Position numbers and translations under genes: made by a program | Notes under the pieces: generated by a model | What the model saw: only the letters and a program-made list of their open reading frames with translations | Told to the model about the DNA's origin: nothing | Databases searched by the model: none | Assembly (NCBI GenBank): GCA_016210115.1 | Contig: JACQUW010000004.1 | Coordinates: 1 to 64,000, forward strand | Length of the DNA: 64,000 nucleotides | Direction of reading: 5' to 3' | DNA from: Deltaproteobacteria bacterium | Lineage (GTDB): Bacteria; Desulfobacterota; Binatia; UBA9968 | Shown here: positions 8,249-16,822 of the stretch, one piece after another | How positions within the stretch are numbered: the first letter of the stretch is position 1 | How the letters are laid out: each line of letters begins with the position of its first letter

Positions 8249-9151
8249 CTATTTAGTCGTGGCCCGAATCACCAGAATCGGGGTCGCTGAATGGCGGACT
8301 ACGCGATCAGTGACACTCCCCAGCAGCCAGCGAACCACCCCCGTCCTCCCATGGGTACACATCACGATCAGGTTTTGGGGCCTCTCTTCAGCCAGATCGA
8401 TAATCTTTTCTGCAGCATTGCCTTCGAGCACCACTGAGGAGACCCTTTCGAGTCCCTCTTTCCGCAACTGCCCTGCCTTCTCTTCGAGATAATCTTGTGA
8501 TTCTTTTCTGACCTGCTCCCAGAGTGGTCCCAAGTCAGGGACGTATCCTTCAGGATAGCCGGGCGTAGGGAGACCATATACCCGGACCAGCGCCAGCTCG
8601 ACATTCAGCTTCCTCGCCAATTCGACCGCGTGCGGAATCGCGCTCTCCGCAAGTCTGGAACCGTCCAACGGTACCAGTATTCTATTTGGCAGCGCTGCTT
8701 CAGCGTTCCTGGTCTCCTCGGTCGGCCGAACAAGCAGCATATCATTCGCCGCGGCGTGTAAGACTTTGCCAGCCACACTGCCCAGCAGCCATCGGTTAAT
8801 CCCGGAATGCCCATGAGTGGCCATGGCAATGACGGTATCGCTGGAAGCTCCTGCTTTATCTATGATGGCCTCTGCCGGCTTTCCTACGTCGACAGAACAA
8901 TCGACGGCCACTGAAGCAAGAAACGAAGTCGCGAGCTTCCTCAGGTAATCGCGCCGATCTTCTCTCTCAGCAGTCAAAACATTATCGTAGCGACCATACT
9001 TTGCGACCAACGAAGGCATAATGGTTTCAGGATCAATTACATAAAATAGCTCCACAGGGATATCGAGCGTCCTGGCAAGACTCCGCGCGTAAGGCAAGAT
9101 ACCTTCCGAAAGCCGAGATCCATCCACGGGCAGCAGAATTCTCTTGTACAT
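8249..9151 (-). CDS. tandem-domain universal stress protein (UspA family)
   Basis: A 300-aa protein made of two UspA domains (about residues 1-143 and 155-300). Each begins with a beta strand and a conserved start (YKRILLPVDGSRLSE and NRILVPLDGSRLAES), and each carries the ATP-binding signature G-x2-G-x9-G-S (GHSGINRWLLGSV and GRTGVVRWLLGSV). This is the nucleotide-binding type. Such proteins help cells survive starvation, oxidants or respiratory stress. The start has GAGGGGAG 6 nt upstream. It stands alone on its strand. Confidence 0.93.
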   Translation of the reverse strand: MYKRILLPVDGSRLSEGILPYARSLARTLDIPVELFYVIDPETIMPSLVAKYGRYDNVLTAEREDRRDYLRKLATSFLASVAVDCSVDVGKPAEAIIDKAGASSDTVIAMATHGHSGINRWLLGSVAGKVLHAAANDMLLVRPTEETRNAEAALPNRILVPLDGSRLAESAIPHAVELARKLNVELALVRVYGLPTPGYPEGYVPDLGPLWEQVRKESQDYLEEKAGQLRKEGLERVSSVVLEGNAAEKIIDLAEERPQNLIVMCTHGRTGVVRWLLGSVTDRVVRHSATPILVIRATTK

Positions 9152-9387
9152 TGTTTTCTCCCCTCTTTACGCTCAATGGTTTCCCCAAAGTGCAAAAATC
9201 AGCAAAACTTGTGCCACAAGATCTGCCATTTCTTACTAAGATATCGGCTTGAACTTCTCAAAGCCGCAAATCTATCCGTTCAGAAATCCGCAAGCGCGAC
9301 TCGGACGATCCTTCCCTTTTTTGGCCGCAAAAATTATGCTGAAAGCAATTTACGCGAGAGATCCAGGTATACGGATGGGGCACTCCT

Positions 9388-9525
9388 ATGAATATTTTCT
9401 TAATCGAAGCCGTGCTTGATAGATACGTGGCGCTGGTCAAAAGGAGCAACAAACAATGGAGCGCCGAAGAGGTGGAGGCGTTGTTGATAAGACTGAGAGC
9501 AGAGGTTCTCGACTGTCTGAAGTAG
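9388..9525 (+). CDS. possible 45-aa amphipathic helical protein
   Basis: The frame MNIFLIEAVLDRYVALVKRSNK... runs from ATG 9388 to TAG 9523-9525. It has a natural-looking composition, with alternating hydrophobic and charged residues that would make two amphipathic helices separated by NKQWSAEE, and no membrane segment. The upstream GGGG at ~9377 is a poor ribosome site. No family recognised. Included because codon use looks coding-like and no competing gene overlaps it. Confidence 0.35.
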   Translation: MNIFLIEAVLDRYVALVKRSNKQWSAEEVEALLIRLRAEVLDCLK

Positions 9526-9686
9526 CGGGAAGGCAATTGGCCGTGCCGGAATAAGATCACCGGCAACGCAAAGGGCTTCAGTGCGACGCCTTTGAGCGAT
9601 CAACTCCCGAGTGTTGCCAACACAGACCTGCAGGCGAGATAGGACTGCTGGATGGAAGATTAAGCTCCGGCTCCACGAAGCAGCCC

Positions 9687-10331
9687 TTACGGTTTTGGGA
9701 TACGGAGCCTTTTGCTAATCATGCCGGATCCGTTGGCAAGGTAGAGTAGAGACAGCGGATGCCATTCCAAAGAGGCGATCTCGACAGTTCCTAGCGGTAG
9801 ATTATCGCCGACCTGCCCCGTATAGAAACAGATTGCCAGCACGAGAATCAGCAGCATACTGGAGGGGATCGGCATTCCCTCAAAGTATTTAACCTTGCCT
9901 TTAGGGTCGGAGAGCTGCGCCGCGGTGATATTGAAGCGCGCCAGCCTGCTTACGCCACAGCCTACAAAGAAAACGAGTATCAGCGCATCAAGGCCGCCGT
10001 CCATGCCCAGTCCATAGGCCACGACCACCGGCGCCACGCCAAAACTTACGATGTCAGCCAGCGAATCAAGTTCCTGTCCAAAGAGAGACTGTTTTTGCCG
10101 CCAGCGCGCAACTTTGCCGTCCACAAAATCGAAGATCAACGCCGCTGAAAGAGCCCCGAAGGCCGTAGTCACTCGCCAGTTTTCCCGCGTGACCACGTAG
10201 CTCATCATGATCAGAATAGACGCTGTTCCGGCAAAGGCGTTGGCGAGCGTGAGAAGGTCTGACGCCTGATAGCTACGGAGCATGGAAAAACGCGCGGGCC
10301 GTTGGGGTGATGAAAGCTGCCGGGTAGTCAT
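9687..10331 (-). CDS. pssA: CDP-diacylglycerol--serine O-phosphatidyltransferase (CDP-alcohol phosphatidyltransferase)
   Basis: A 214-aa integral membrane enzyme that makes phosphatidylserine, the precursor of phosphatidylethanolamine. The catalytic motif of the family, D-G-x2-A-R-x8-G-x3-D-x3-D, is complete (VDGKVARWRQKQSLFGQELDSLAD without the first V). Hydrophobic segments surround it, and the C-terminus SKRLRIPKP is the ending typical of PssA rather than PgsA. The start at 10331 is the longest; an internal Met (MLRSYQASD) is an alternative with no better ribosome site. It is flanked by unrelated genes; no psd decarboxylase is nearby. Confidence 0.82.
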   Translation of the reverse strand: MTTRQLSSPQRPARFSMLRSYQASDLLTLANAFAGTASILIMMSYVVTRENWRVTTAFGALSAALIFDFVDGKVARWRQKQSLFGQELDSLADIVSFGVAPVVVAYGLGMDGGLDALILVFFVGCGVSRLARFNITAAQLSDPKGKVKYFEGMPIPSSMLLILVLAICFYTGQVGDNLPLGTVEIASLEWHPLSLLYLANGSGMISKRLRIPKP

Positions 10332-10523
10332 CTCTGAGCTACCGGGATTATGCCGGAAGGCAATGGTAACTTGGACCCCATTTCGCGACTAAGCGTTCAG
10401 GCCGGTCATGGCCTGTATTCTGATTGTGGTAAAATCGTTTATCGAGTCTCCTTATGGTACGACGGCCGCTATGAGTAGAAAACACCGATTTTTCTATCAT
10501 ACCTGTTATCAACTTACCGAACC

Positions 10524-10802
10524 CTACTCTATGGCTGTTTCCTTTTTGGACGGAGCTCTGCGACGCCCGGGAGCAGCTGATTTTTCGCCCTTTTGGGAAT
10601 CGACCTCGGCCATCACCAGTCTCTCTGCCTCAAGCCAATCCTCGATATCTCGTCCGGGCTCGCCTCCCCTCTTCTGATGCAACTCATAGGCCTTCTCAGC
10701 GATCCGCCTGCGAAGCTCCTCTTCACTTACGGTCGTGCCCTGGGAATTGCCTCCCTTCGATACAGTACCTTTGCGGGATTTTTTGTTTGAAACTATAGCC
10801 AT
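10524..10802 (-). CDS. DUF2934 family protein
   Basis: 92 aa with AAGGAGGTCATA ahead of the ATG, a very strong ribosome site. The N-terminal third is basic and disordered; the core RIAEKAYELHQKRGGEPGRD followed by IEDWLEAERLVM is the DUF2934 motif. A Lys/Arg-rich tail follows. The function of the family is unknown; members are small, soluble and frequent in soil and subsurface bacteria, often in multiple copies. Confidence 0.85.
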   Translation of the reverse strand: MAIVSNKKSRKGTVSKGGNSQGTTVSEEELRRRIAEKAYELHQKRGGEPGRDIEDWLEAERLVMAEVDSQKGEKSAAPGRRRAPSKKETAIE

Positions 10803-10986
10803 TATGACCTCCTTATCCTCATAGCTTTATTCTCGCGCACCAGGAGAGGAACGCAGAATTACCGCTCAAAAATATCGTTAAAGCTTACGACTCTCTTTCA
10901 CAAAAGCATACCATGGTTCTCTCGATGAGCAATGCCAAAGACCTTCTGGCAAACAAATTTGGGCGTCTGGGTCAACAAGCTATAAG

Positions 10987-11448
10987 CTAGCGTCGTCTCC
11001 ATCCGGCCCAGGCGGGAAATCCATTATCATCCCGGAGCTTCAGGACTTCGTCGCCCTTCTTTACTTCGGCCGCAATAAGAGCCGGCTTTCCTCCAAACGT
11101 TATCCTTGACCCTTTCACCTCAACTTTGTCTTTCGGCTCAATCTTCACATCCTGATTTTGGAGATACCATTCAGGGCCCAAGTGAACAGAGATTTCCTCT
11201 TTCTCTGTTTTTACAGTCATGTGCACGCCGGCGGACATCCCTTTTCTTGGCGTGATCCTGTCCACCTTGATCACCTCACCGCTGATGGTCTCGACCGTTT
11301 TGGCATCATACATCTTACTGTACGGCGCCCCGGGGCCCCAGCCGCCGCTGCCCCTCCAACGGACGCCACGTTGCTGGGCGGATGATTCCGAAAGACCGAT
11401 CAAGGCTACAAACGCGAACCCTGCAATTAATGTAATTAACCTCTTCAT
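10987..11448 (-). CDS. exported OB-fold-like small protein, unknown function
   Basis: I start this at 11448 because AAAGGAGGCAAAA precedes that ATG; a longer frame to 11547 has none. The 153-aa product has a clear signal peptide (MKRLITLIAGFAFVALIGLSESSAQ). The mature part includes ETISGEVIKVDRITPRKG, VHMTVKTEKEEISVHLGPEWYL and DKVEVKGSRITFGGKPALIA, a beta-rich arrangement like the periplasmic OB-fold proteins often labelled DNA-binding or magnetosome-like without experimental basis. It ends in a basic WAGWRRR tail. Probably periplasmic; partner unknown. Confidence 0.68.
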   Translation of the reverse strand: MKRLITLIAGFAFVALIGLSESSAQQRGVRWRGSGGWGPGAPYSKMYDAKTVETISGEVIKVDRITPRKGMSAGVHMTVKTEKEEISVHLGPEWYLQNQDVKIEPKDKVEVKGSRITFGGKPALIAAEVKKGDEVLKLRDDNGFPAWAGWRRR

Positions 11449-11732
11449 TTTTGCCTCCTTTCCTTTGATTCTGCTCAAATCACAATCTCCCCTCGTGAGG
11501 GCTTGAGCAATAGCTATGCCACGGTAGTCGCGCGGTTTTTTCGCCAAATGCCACGGCGATTTGTCGCAGTTGCGCCAAGGAGTGCGGGGATCATCGCAGA
11601 AGTGCGAAGGATCGGAGACATTGTTTCACGACATTTGATTTCTTTGAAAGTTATCGCGTAAAAGAAAGAGGCTTTGACGCGGCGGCGCGAGTTGCGCGCC
11701 GGTTTTGATTTTTCCAACAGAAGCTCGATCGC

Positions 11733-11987
11733 ATGAACAGGCTTGTTAAGCTTCGCAGGTTATGGTGGACACCTTGGGCGCTTCTGCCGATCAACCTGGC
11801 CGCTCTTGGACTTGTCATGCTTTACAGCTATCTCAACCTCAGACCCTATACTCCCCCCATGATCCCAACCGAAACGGCAAGACGTGTCGGCGACCGCTTT
11901 CGGCTGCGGAGTTTGGGCTCGCTCACTCTGAAGAACATCACCACACCCGTGGAAGCATGGGAGGTCTGCGACGACAATAGCACCTGA
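11733..11987 (+). CDS. small membrane protein ending in an adenylate-cyclase-type C-terminal tail
   Basis: 84 aa. Residues ~13-35 form a membrane segment (TPWALLPINLAALGLVMLYS); then a short linker; then RVGDRFRLRSLGSLTLKNI followed by TTPVEAWEV. The latter resembles the last strands of class III adenylate/guanylate cyclase domains (GDRF..RPLGELTLKGF..PVEAWEV), where it follows the catalytic core. No catalytic core is present here. Either this is the remnant of a deleted cyclase whose 3' end fused to a membrane segment, or an independent small gene with chance similarity. The ribosome site is weak. Confidence 0.4.
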   Translation: MNRLVKLRRLWWTPWALLPINLAALGLVMLYSYLNLRPYTPPMIPTETARRVGDRFRLRSLGSLTLKNITTPVEAWEVCDDNST

Positions 11988-12301
11988 CACGGAGGTTGGC
12001 CGGAGAAACTCACCGCCCCCACGTTTCCCGCAACTCCAGGCTAAAGTGACCAAAGAAGTAAAGCCGACACCGCCAGCTCATAGATACGGTTCTACAAGTG
12101 AGAAGAAAAGCGTTACCCTTTTCACAGAACCGAAAAAGAGCGCGATGATCTTAAGCCCAAACGCTTCAGTATTAGGCGTAAGGCCTCAGGGCCGTTTTTC
12201 GTCAGCTAGGGCTGTTGACCTATCTTGGGCGCTTGAGGACCTGGCACGAGATTGGCTAGCAAAGCAATGGCACCTGAAGATATGTGACTTGGAGGTGCAG
12301 T
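11988..12301. other. intergenic, no supported gene
   Basis: About 310 bp between the small membrane gene ending at 11987 and the pair starting at 12302. An open frame (12046-12399) crosses it but has no ribosome site or family likeness, and it overlaps the better-supported start at 12302. It may hold the promoter of the 12302-12588 pair. Confidence 0.4.
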
Positions 12302-12481
12302 ATGCCGAATACGACGAAAGCGAAATTACTTTTCTGCCTGGCTGCGGGAATCTCATTTTTCCTTTCTGTCTATCTCTGGTTCGGCGGCCGGAAGGATGAA
12401 GGAGTTTTCGTTGCGCTTTGGGTTCCATCTATTCTTTCCCTGGGCGCTTTATTGCTATCGGGAAGAGGGTCAAGACCATGA
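12302..12481 (+). CDS. 59-aa two-TM membrane protein, first of an overlapping pair
   Basis: ATG 12302 follows CTTGGAGGTGCAGT, a strong ribosome site. The protein has two hydrophobic segments (KLLFCLAAGISFFLSVYLWF and GVFVALWVPSILSLGALLL) joined by GGRKDE, and a short basic end. I recall similar FVALWVPSIL-type short membrane proteins in deltaproteobacterial genomes but have no function for them. Its stop overlaps the start of the next gene (ATGA at 12478), implying translational coupling. Confidence 0.6.
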   Translation: MPNTTKAKLLFCLAAGISFFLSVYLWFGGRKDEGVFVALWVPSILSLGALLLSGRGSRP

Positions 12482-12588
12482 GCGAGTTTGCAATTTTCGT
12501 ACTCGGTTTTATTGTCTCGCTAATATGGATCGCCGCGATAGCATTTCTTATCTGGGGAGAAACCATGGATCACAACTCAAAGCGATAA
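12478..12588 (+). CDS. 36-aa single-TM peptide, coupled to the upstream membrane protein
   Basis: ATG 12478 overlaps the previous stop by 4 bp and the frame ends at TAA 12586-12588. Nearly the whole peptide is one membrane helix (FAIFVLGFIVSLIWIAAIAFLIW), followed by a short polar tail (GETMDHNSKR). Its size and topology resemble accessory subunits of respiratory oxidases (CydX/CcoQ-like in size), but no oxidase gene is beside it. The overlap with the upstream gene makes both more believable together than singly. Confidence 0.5.
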   Translation: MSEFAIFVLGFIVSLIWIAAIAFLIWGETMDHNSKR

Positions 12589-12800
12589 GCTATACAGACC
12601 GCGTCGTGCATCATTTCGCATTGTTCCAAATGTCAGCTTTCTTCTCCCCTTCACCGCCGGCAGTTTTATTTACATCGCCGCGGGGGAATTCTCGCTTTTT
12701 CAGGCTAATTCTAACTTCGCTCGCGCAGCGTTGCTTGCGCAGCTCGATTTGCCAGGCTGACTCTTGCTGCTAACGAAAAAAAGAGTGGAGGCTGATCAGA

Positions 12801-13154
12801 ATGAATTTTATACTCCACCCTATCGGCTGGATTCGGAAGACAAAAAGCACAATTAGAATCGTTCTCTACAAGAAATATCAACCAGGGCTGATGGGCGTAG
12901 AGAAGCTTTCAGAGATATGGGTCGTTTGGTGGTTTAACCGGAATGACAACCCCCGCATGCGATCGATCCTCCGGGTTCACCCTAGAGGTAACCCGGCGAA
13001 TCCTCTACGAGGCGTTTTCGCAACACATGCCCCGATGCGACCCAACTTGATTGCATTAAGCCGCTGCAAGGTCGTATCAGTAAAGAATAACGTCGTCGAA
13101 ATTGACGAGATCGACGCCGCCCCCGATACCCCGGTATTGGACCTGAAACCCTAG
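12801..13154 (+). CDS. trmO: TrmO/TsaA-family tRNA methyltransferase (UPF0066), slightly short
   Basis: 117 aa, starting at ATG 12801 with GGAGG 9 nt upstream. TrmO methylates N6 of threonylcarbamoyladenosine-37 in tRNA-Thr using SAM. The family signature RGVFATHAPMRPN is present, preceded by the strand block KLSEIWVVWWF and followed by LSRCKVV...VVEIDEIDA.PDTPVLDLKP. Most members continue with a PY..x..D tail after the DLKP motif; here a TAG follows immediately, so the C-terminus is truncated by ~10-20 residues or this is a naturally short form. It precedes an ABC-2 exporter but is not obviously linked to it. Confidence 0.75.
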   Translation: MNFILHPIGWIRKTKSTIRIVLYKKYQPGLMGVEKLSEIWVVWWFNRNDNPRMRSILRVHPRGNPANPLRGVFATHAPMRPNLIALSRCKVVSVKNNVVEIDEIDAAPDTPVLDLKP

Positions 13155-13221
13155 CGGAGCGTTTGCCTGCCTCTTCCGTGTGATCCGGTTTCAAGCGGGC
13201 ATCTGTGTTAAGGAATTCAGC

Positions 13222-14235
13222 ATGGGAGTTCAAAAGTCTGCTGCCGTAGCGTCCCAAGACTCACCGGCCTTTATTGAGGTGAAGCAACTGACGAAGCGGT
13301 TCGCGGAGGTCGTCGCGGCGGACCGGATTTCCTTTGACGTGCACCAGGGAGAGCTGTTCGGATTCCTTGGACCCAATGGCGCCGGCAAGACCACCACGAT
13401 CAACATGCTGACAGGACTGGCGAGGCCGGATTCTGGCGTGATGCGGATCGGCGGCCTCGAATGCACTCACGATCCCAAGGCGGCCCAGCACCTTGTCGGC
13501 GTCGTCCCCGACGAGAGCAATCTCTATCCCGAATTGACCGGCTTCGAGAATCTCTGCTTCTGTGCTGCACTGTACGGCATGCGCAAAAGGCAACGCCGGG
13601 CGCGGGCCCATCTGCTGCTGGAGAGCTTCGGATTGACTGAGGCGGCGCACCGGAAATTCGAGAGTTATTCCAAGGGTATGAAGCGCAAGCTCACCATAGC
13701 CGCCGGCATTATTCATAACCCGGAACTTTTGTTTCTTGACGAACCCACCACTGGCGTCGACGTGGTCAGCGCACGCCACATCAGACAACTGATCGCCGAG
13801 CTTCACCGCACCGGAACAACGATATTTCTGACCACCCACTACATCGAAGAAGCCGAAAGGCTGTGCGAACGAATCGTGTTCATGGTTGGCGGGCGGATCG
13901 TCCGGATCGATACGGTACCAAACCTGCTGCAGGCGATGGATGGAAAGCACGTGATGCTGGTTTCTGTTGCCCATTCGGGCCCGGCTCTCTGCGCGAGCCT
14001 CAGCCGCGTCTTCCCTGCTCTCGAGTTCCACGCGGTTTCCGAGGAAGAGCTGCGCGTCGAGTCGACGACCGCGATCGGCGTCGGCCCTCTGGTAAGGTTT
14101 ATCGAGGAGCAAGACGTCGACGTGATGGAAGCGCGGCGGTTGCAGCCGTCGCTCGAAGACGTCTTCGTCCATGTCACCGGTATCGAAGCGGACGCCATGA
14201 GGAAAGAAAAGGAGAAGGCAGAGGCCGGTTTATGA
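13222..14235 (+). CDS. ABC-2 type exporter ATP-binding protein
   Basis: 337 aa from ATG 13222 (AAGGA 8 nt upstream; a longer frame to 13180 lacks one). It has Walker A GPNGAGKTT, the signature YSKGMKRKLTIA, Walker B LLFLDEPTTGVD and the switch His in TTHYIEE. The long C-terminal extension (~90 residues after the switch) is typical of DrrA/NodI-like ATPases that pair with ABC-2 permeases for drugs, lipids or polysaccharides. Its stop overlaps the permease ATG by 4 bp (ATGA at 14232). Confidence 0.93.
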   Translation: MGVQKSAAVASQDSPAFIEVKQLTKRFAEVVAADRISFDVHQGELFGFLGPNGAGKTTTINMLTGLARPDSGVMRIGGLECTHDPKAAQHLVGVVPDESNLYPELTGFENLCFCAALYGMRKRQRRARAHLLLESFGLTEAAHRKFESYSKGMKRKLTIAAGIIHNPELLFLDEPTTGVDVVSARHIRQLIAELHRTGTTIFLTTHYIEEAERLCERIVFMVGGRIVRIDTVPNLLQAMDGKHVMLVSVAHSGPALCASLSRVFPALEFHAVSEEELRVESTTAIGVGPLVRFIEEQDVDVMEARRLQPSLEDVFVHVTGIEADAMRKEKEKAEAGL

Positions 14236-14968
14236 AACAGTGGATCGCTTTCTGGAACATTGTGCTCAAGGATATGCGCGCCTATTATCTCAAGCCACCC
14301 AACATCAGCTGGGGCTTGATCTTCCCGATCGCCTGGACAGGAATGTTCTTTATCAAGTCGGGCGGCGGCTTGGAGCAAGTCCTACCCCTTCTGCCCGGCG
14401 TGATCGCCGTCTCCATCCTTTTTGGCACGACCTCCATGTTGGCGGTGACCGTCACTTTCGAGAAAAAGTCTCGCTCCTTCGAGCGCTTGTTGCTTGCGCC
14501 CATTCCGTTGGAGCTGCTCATGTTGGCCAAGACGGGCGGCGCCATCCTGTTCGGGGTCGCCAATGCGTTCGTCCCCGTCGCTCTGGCGATGTTCCTGGTC
14601 GACTTCTCAGGAATTGCCTGGAACGCTTTAGTGGCTGCAGTAGCAATGATTGCAATCGTGTCGACGTTTCTGGGCTTGTTCATTGCGGTCTCGGTGAGCG
14701 AAATTTTTGAGGCCCAAACCTTTTCCAACTTTTTCCGCTTCCCGATGATTTTTCTTTGCGGCCTCTTTTTTCCCATCGACATGCTGCCTGTGTTCCTCCA
14801 GCCGTTGTCGCACATAATTCCACTAACGTACGGCGTCGATATCCTTCATGGGCGATCCATGCGGCCAACACGATGCCGCTCGCCCTCGACTTCATCATCA
14901 TCGGAATATTTTGTGCAGCGCTATTTTTTGTCAGCGTCAGAAACATCCACAGGAAATGGATTGTGTGA
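14232..14968 (+). pseudogene. ABC-2 type permease with a single-base frameshift near the 3' end
   Basis: The protein (MKQWIAFWNIVLKDMRAYYL...) is a six-TM ABC-2 permease partner of the upstream ATPase. It reads normally to LTYGVDILHG at ~14850; in that frame it then becomes meaningless to 15098. In the adjacent frame the expected last helix appears immediately: AIHAANTMPLALDFIIIGIF and onward to VSVRNIHRKWIV with a stop at 14966-14968. Restoring one G in CATGGGCGATCC (14848-14856) would rejoin the two as ...ILHGAIHAAN.... The lesion is therefore a one-base loss in a G run: a sequencing error or a recent mutation that would replace the final transmembrane helix. Confidence 0.85.
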
Positions 14969-15114
14969 CATGCCTGGATCCATCGAATCGTATTCTGTCT
15001 GTGTCTGCGATGTGGCTTCGAGTGGCGTCGCGGTACGCGGGAAAGAAATTGCCTCAAAGGGGGCCGCAAGTCCGAAGGGTCTTCCGGGGGAAGCTTAAGG
15101 GGTGAATTCGCCTC

Positions 15115-15876
15115 TTAGCAGCCTCGCGTCTCTTTCCCCTTCAGTTCACCAGCAACTTCCTTCACTGCGTGCTCGATCTTTTCCTGATTACGTAGATAGT
15201 AACTTTGAAGAGGCGTGATATCGTCATCCAGTTCATACACCAAAGGGATCCCTGTGGGGATGTTGACCTTGACGATCTTTTCGTCGGAGATACGATCTAG
15301 CAGCTTTACGAGACCCCTCAGGCTGTTTCCATGCGCAACCATGAGGACGCGCTGCCCCCCACGGATCGCTGGAGTAATGACTTCGTGCCAGTATGGGAGA
15401 AACCGGGTGACCACATCCTTGAGGCTTTCCGTTAGCGGAATCTCGCGCGGTTTGAGCGAGGCGTACCGAGGGTCTCGGCCCGGGTAGTGTTCGTCATCTT
15501 TCGATAGCGACCGAGGCGGAACATCGTAGCTCCGGCGCCAGACCATGACTTGCCCCATTCCAAACCGTTCCGCCGTCTCCGTCTTATTGAGTCCCTGAAG
15601 GGCGCCGTAGTGGCGCTCGTTCAGCCGCCAGCTTCGGTAAACGGGAATCCACATGAGATCCATTTCCTCCAGAACAATCCAGAGCGTTTTGATCGCGCGT
15701 TTGAGAACAGACGTGTAGGCGACATCGAAACCATACCCGCCCTGGATCAGGGCACGGCCGGCCTCAAGTGCCTCCTGCATTCCTCTGTCTGTCAGGCCAA
15801 CATCGACCCAGCCGGTGAAGCGGTTCTGTTGATTCCACGTGCTCTCCCCATGACGGATCAGAACGATCTTCTTCAT
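15115..15876 (-). CDS. gpmA: 2,3-bisphosphoglycerate-dependent phosphoglycerate mutase
   Basis: 253 aa. It interconverts 3- and 2-phosphoglycerate in glycolysis/gluconeogenesis through a phosphohistidine. The family block [18 protein letters not shown] carries the catalytic His, and a later [12 protein letters not shown] carries the second His; [14 protein letters not shown] is also typical. I choose ATG 15876 (GGAGGG 9 nt upstream); the preceding GTG at 15879 is equally possible. It is a lone gene transcribed leftward. Confidence 0.95.
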   Translation of the reverse strand: MKKIVLIRHGESTWNQQNRFTGWVDVGLTDRGMQEALEAGRALIQGGYGFDVAYTSVLKRAIKTLWIVLEEMDLMWIPVYRSWRLNERHYGALQGLNKTETAERFGMGQVMVWRRSYDVPPRSLSKDDEHYPGRDPRYASLKPREIPLTESLKDVVTRFLPYWHEVITPAIRGGQRVLMVAHGNSLRGLVKLLDRISDEKIVKVNIPTGIPLVYELDDDITPLQSYYLRNQEKIEHAVKEVAGELKGKETRGC

Positions 15877-16110
15877 CACTTAATTCCCTCCAAGAAAACC
15901 CGCGACAGTACAACAACATTTTCCGACGATGATGACAGCCCTTGCTGTACGAAAAAGATTTCGCGCCCGAAACCTAGCGCATCGAGCCGGGGTTGGTTCC
16001 CGTCGTCATCACGACAGCAGGCAAGGCTTCCATAACGGTGGACTGGCCAAGGGTTCAGCGGTGATTGGGTCCATGCGCAGGTAAAGCTCTGCTGGTCCTT
16101 TCTTTCCTAT

Positions 16111-16326
16111 CTAAGAAACCTCGCACGGGGGAAGCCGCTCTGTGAGCAAGCGCCGCTTCTTTGGCGTCAAAGCGGAGCTGATTTTCCATGAAGGATCGGC
16201 ATGCGCGTCTTTCTTTTTCATAAGAAGCCACTGCTTACCATCGCCCGGAGGGTAAGATCGCTGGATAATTTCGCTTAGAGCCGCTTGGCTAAACGGGGAA
16301 CCGTCAGTGGCTAAAAGGACCTTCAT
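16111..16326 (-). pseudogene. truncated UspA-domain fragment
   Basis: The first ~28 residues, MKVLLATDGSPFSQAALSEI and on to PPGD, are the opening strand and helix of a UspA domain, with a good ribosome site (AAAGGAG) upstream. After that, the translation (GKQWLLMKKKDAHADPS...) no longer fits, and the nucleotide-binding GxxG motif never appears. Total length is 71 aa against ~140 for a complete domain. A large deletion or frameshift is likely. A complete tandem UspA lies at 8249-9151. Confidence 0.65.
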
Positions 16327-16498
16327 AGTGCCGCTCCTTTATGTTGATGGCCGGCGGGCTGCTCGCGCAACCCTCCAGCATCGGCATATTCCAGGCTCAG
16401 TCTCCTGAATTATGCAGAATGGGGTAATAGTTTTAACAAGGTTCAGACTAACTTCCGGGATCGTTTCGTGCTTTAGTGAATTTGTGCGCCGCCACATA

Positions 16499-16822
16499 TC
16501 ACACAATTCCTCCAAGTAGCTTTTGTGCGCTTGTTGGCCTTCTCGCAGCAGTTTTCTCTTCGGCTTCCGTTGCGAGAAATTTCTCGCCCTTGCGCGTCAG
16601 CATCCACAAGCGCGGGCGATGGCGAAACAAGCAGGCCTCGCGCACGGGACAGCGCTCGCACGGCTGCCCGCAGCCAGCCAGCACCTCTTCAAGGTAACCA
16701 AGGCGCTCTAATGTTTCGATCATCTGCAGCACCTGCCGGACGCTAACGCCCGTCTCGCGCGCCAGCGCCGTTGCCTCCGCCGTGTCTTGGCCGACCGCAA
16801 GACACAAAAGTTTTCTAAGCAT
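16499..16822 (-). CDS. feoC: FeoC-like winged-helix protein with cysteine cluster
   Basis: 107 aa, ATG at 16822 overlapping the end of feoB by 8 bp. The N-terminal half is a winged helix (ETGVSVRQVLQMIETLERLG), and then CGQPCERCPVREAC gives four closely spaced cysteines, the pattern reported for FeoC proteins binding an Fe-S cluster. A basic tail RLWMLTRKGEKFL follows. FeoC is thought to regulate FeoB stability or sense iron and oxygen. Placement at the end of feoAB strongly supports the assignment. The longer upstream extension seen in this frame is just the antisense-shifted feoB region. Confidence 0.8.
   Translation of the reverse strand: MLRKLLCLAVGQDTAEATALARETGVSVRQVLQMIETLERLGYLEEVLAGCGQPCERCPVREACLFRHRPRLWMLTRKGEKFLATEAEEKTAARRPTSAQKLLGGIV

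Noticed and set aside
14863-15105. Long plus-strand frames continuing past the ABC permease to ~15.1 kb as extra protein domains
   Set aside because: They are out-of-frame readings of the permease's last helix and the following intergenic DNA; the correct continuation is in the frame ending at 14968.
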